A stretch of DNA of 50,184 bases from Victivallis vadensis (GTDB lineage: Bacteria; Verrucomicrobiota; Lentisphaeria; Victivallales; GWF2-50-93). The stretch is taken from NCBI GenBank assembly GCA_945883805.1, contig CAMCYE010000011.1:1-50184 (forward strand), read 5' to 3'. Position 1 is the first letter of the stretch. The number at the start of each line of letters is the position of its first letter. The translations under genes were made by a program, and so were the position numbers. Positions 50,149 through 50,184 of the stretch are shown here, in pieces. Under the pieces are notes generated by a model, which was not told the DNA's origin, did no database searches, and worked only from the letters and a program-made list of their open reading frames with translations.

Positions 50149-50184
50149 GATAAAACTCCTTAACTTTTAGTTGATAGGTCACAG

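Overview
The window is a bacterial chromosome segment of about 50 kb, most likely from an anaerobic member of the PVC group, and the best guess is a Lentisphaerota lineage. The basis is inference. A LacI regulator sits beside a single [24 protein letters not shown] pseudopilin and a 1000-residue DUF4838 glycan-active protein, a layout that recurs in Lentisphaerota. A full Wood-Ljungdahl CODH/ACS operon shows strictly anaerobic one-carbon metabolism. No rRNA or tRNA gene was seen, so the lineage call stays soft.

Layout. 1-3.2 kb: batA, then a graveyard of gene fragments (S23 four-helix-bundle remnant, DUF5107 fragment, DMT transporter fragment, small membrane-protein remnant) and an alkaline-phosphatase-like gene. 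3.2-10.8 kb: a leftward glycan locus (LacI, pseudopilin, DUF4838 protein, hydrolase-like protein) ending in a frameshifted Ser/Thr kinase. 11.4-23.1 kb: a leftward CODH/ACS operon in the order homocysteine methyltransferase, core-MetE-like protein, cooC-type ATPase, 64-residue coiled-coil protein, second cooC-type ATPase, acsA, a fused acsB-acsD, and acsC. 23.5-31.3 kb: a rightward signalling operon (hybrid kinase with three receiver domains, CheR, CheB, second hybrid kinase). 31.6-34.3 kb: a zinc-ribbon protein and the ferredoxin/ASKHA corrinoid activator (acsV/RACo type). 34.4-36 kb: an AbiEii-type toxin-antitoxin pair and a repeat-rich intergenic region. 36-40.3 kb: comM, a lipoprotein and a B12-binding radical SAM enzyme. 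40.5-47.3 kb: a leftward group of secreted proteins, with two paralogous metallophosphatases flanking an Lcl_C/EF-hand protein and an LTxxQ-like protein. 47.3-50.1 kb: a MOA-lectin-type protease domain, a lipoprotein and hypB.

How the genes work together. The CODH makes CO from CO2, and the ACS half of the fused protein joins CO, CoA and a methyl group delivered by the corrinoid iron-sulfur protein (the AcsD half plus AcsC). The ASKHA ferredoxin would rescue oxidised Co(II) corrinoid, and the CooC ATPases and perhaps HypB would supply nickel. No acsE methyltransferase is in the window. Instead two zinc-type, homocysteine-using methyltransferase proteins lead the operon, which suggests a link between methyl-CFeSP and methionine.

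The most unusual features are the acsB-acsD gene fusion; two repeat-bounded cassettes, one with an S23-type ORF and one with a GxxExxY ORF, lodged exactly at gene junctions inside the CODH/ACS operon; and several families of short palindromic elements of about 75-122 bp with recognisable terminal inverted repeats. One palindromic element has been absorbed into the N-terminal coding region of a secreted protein.
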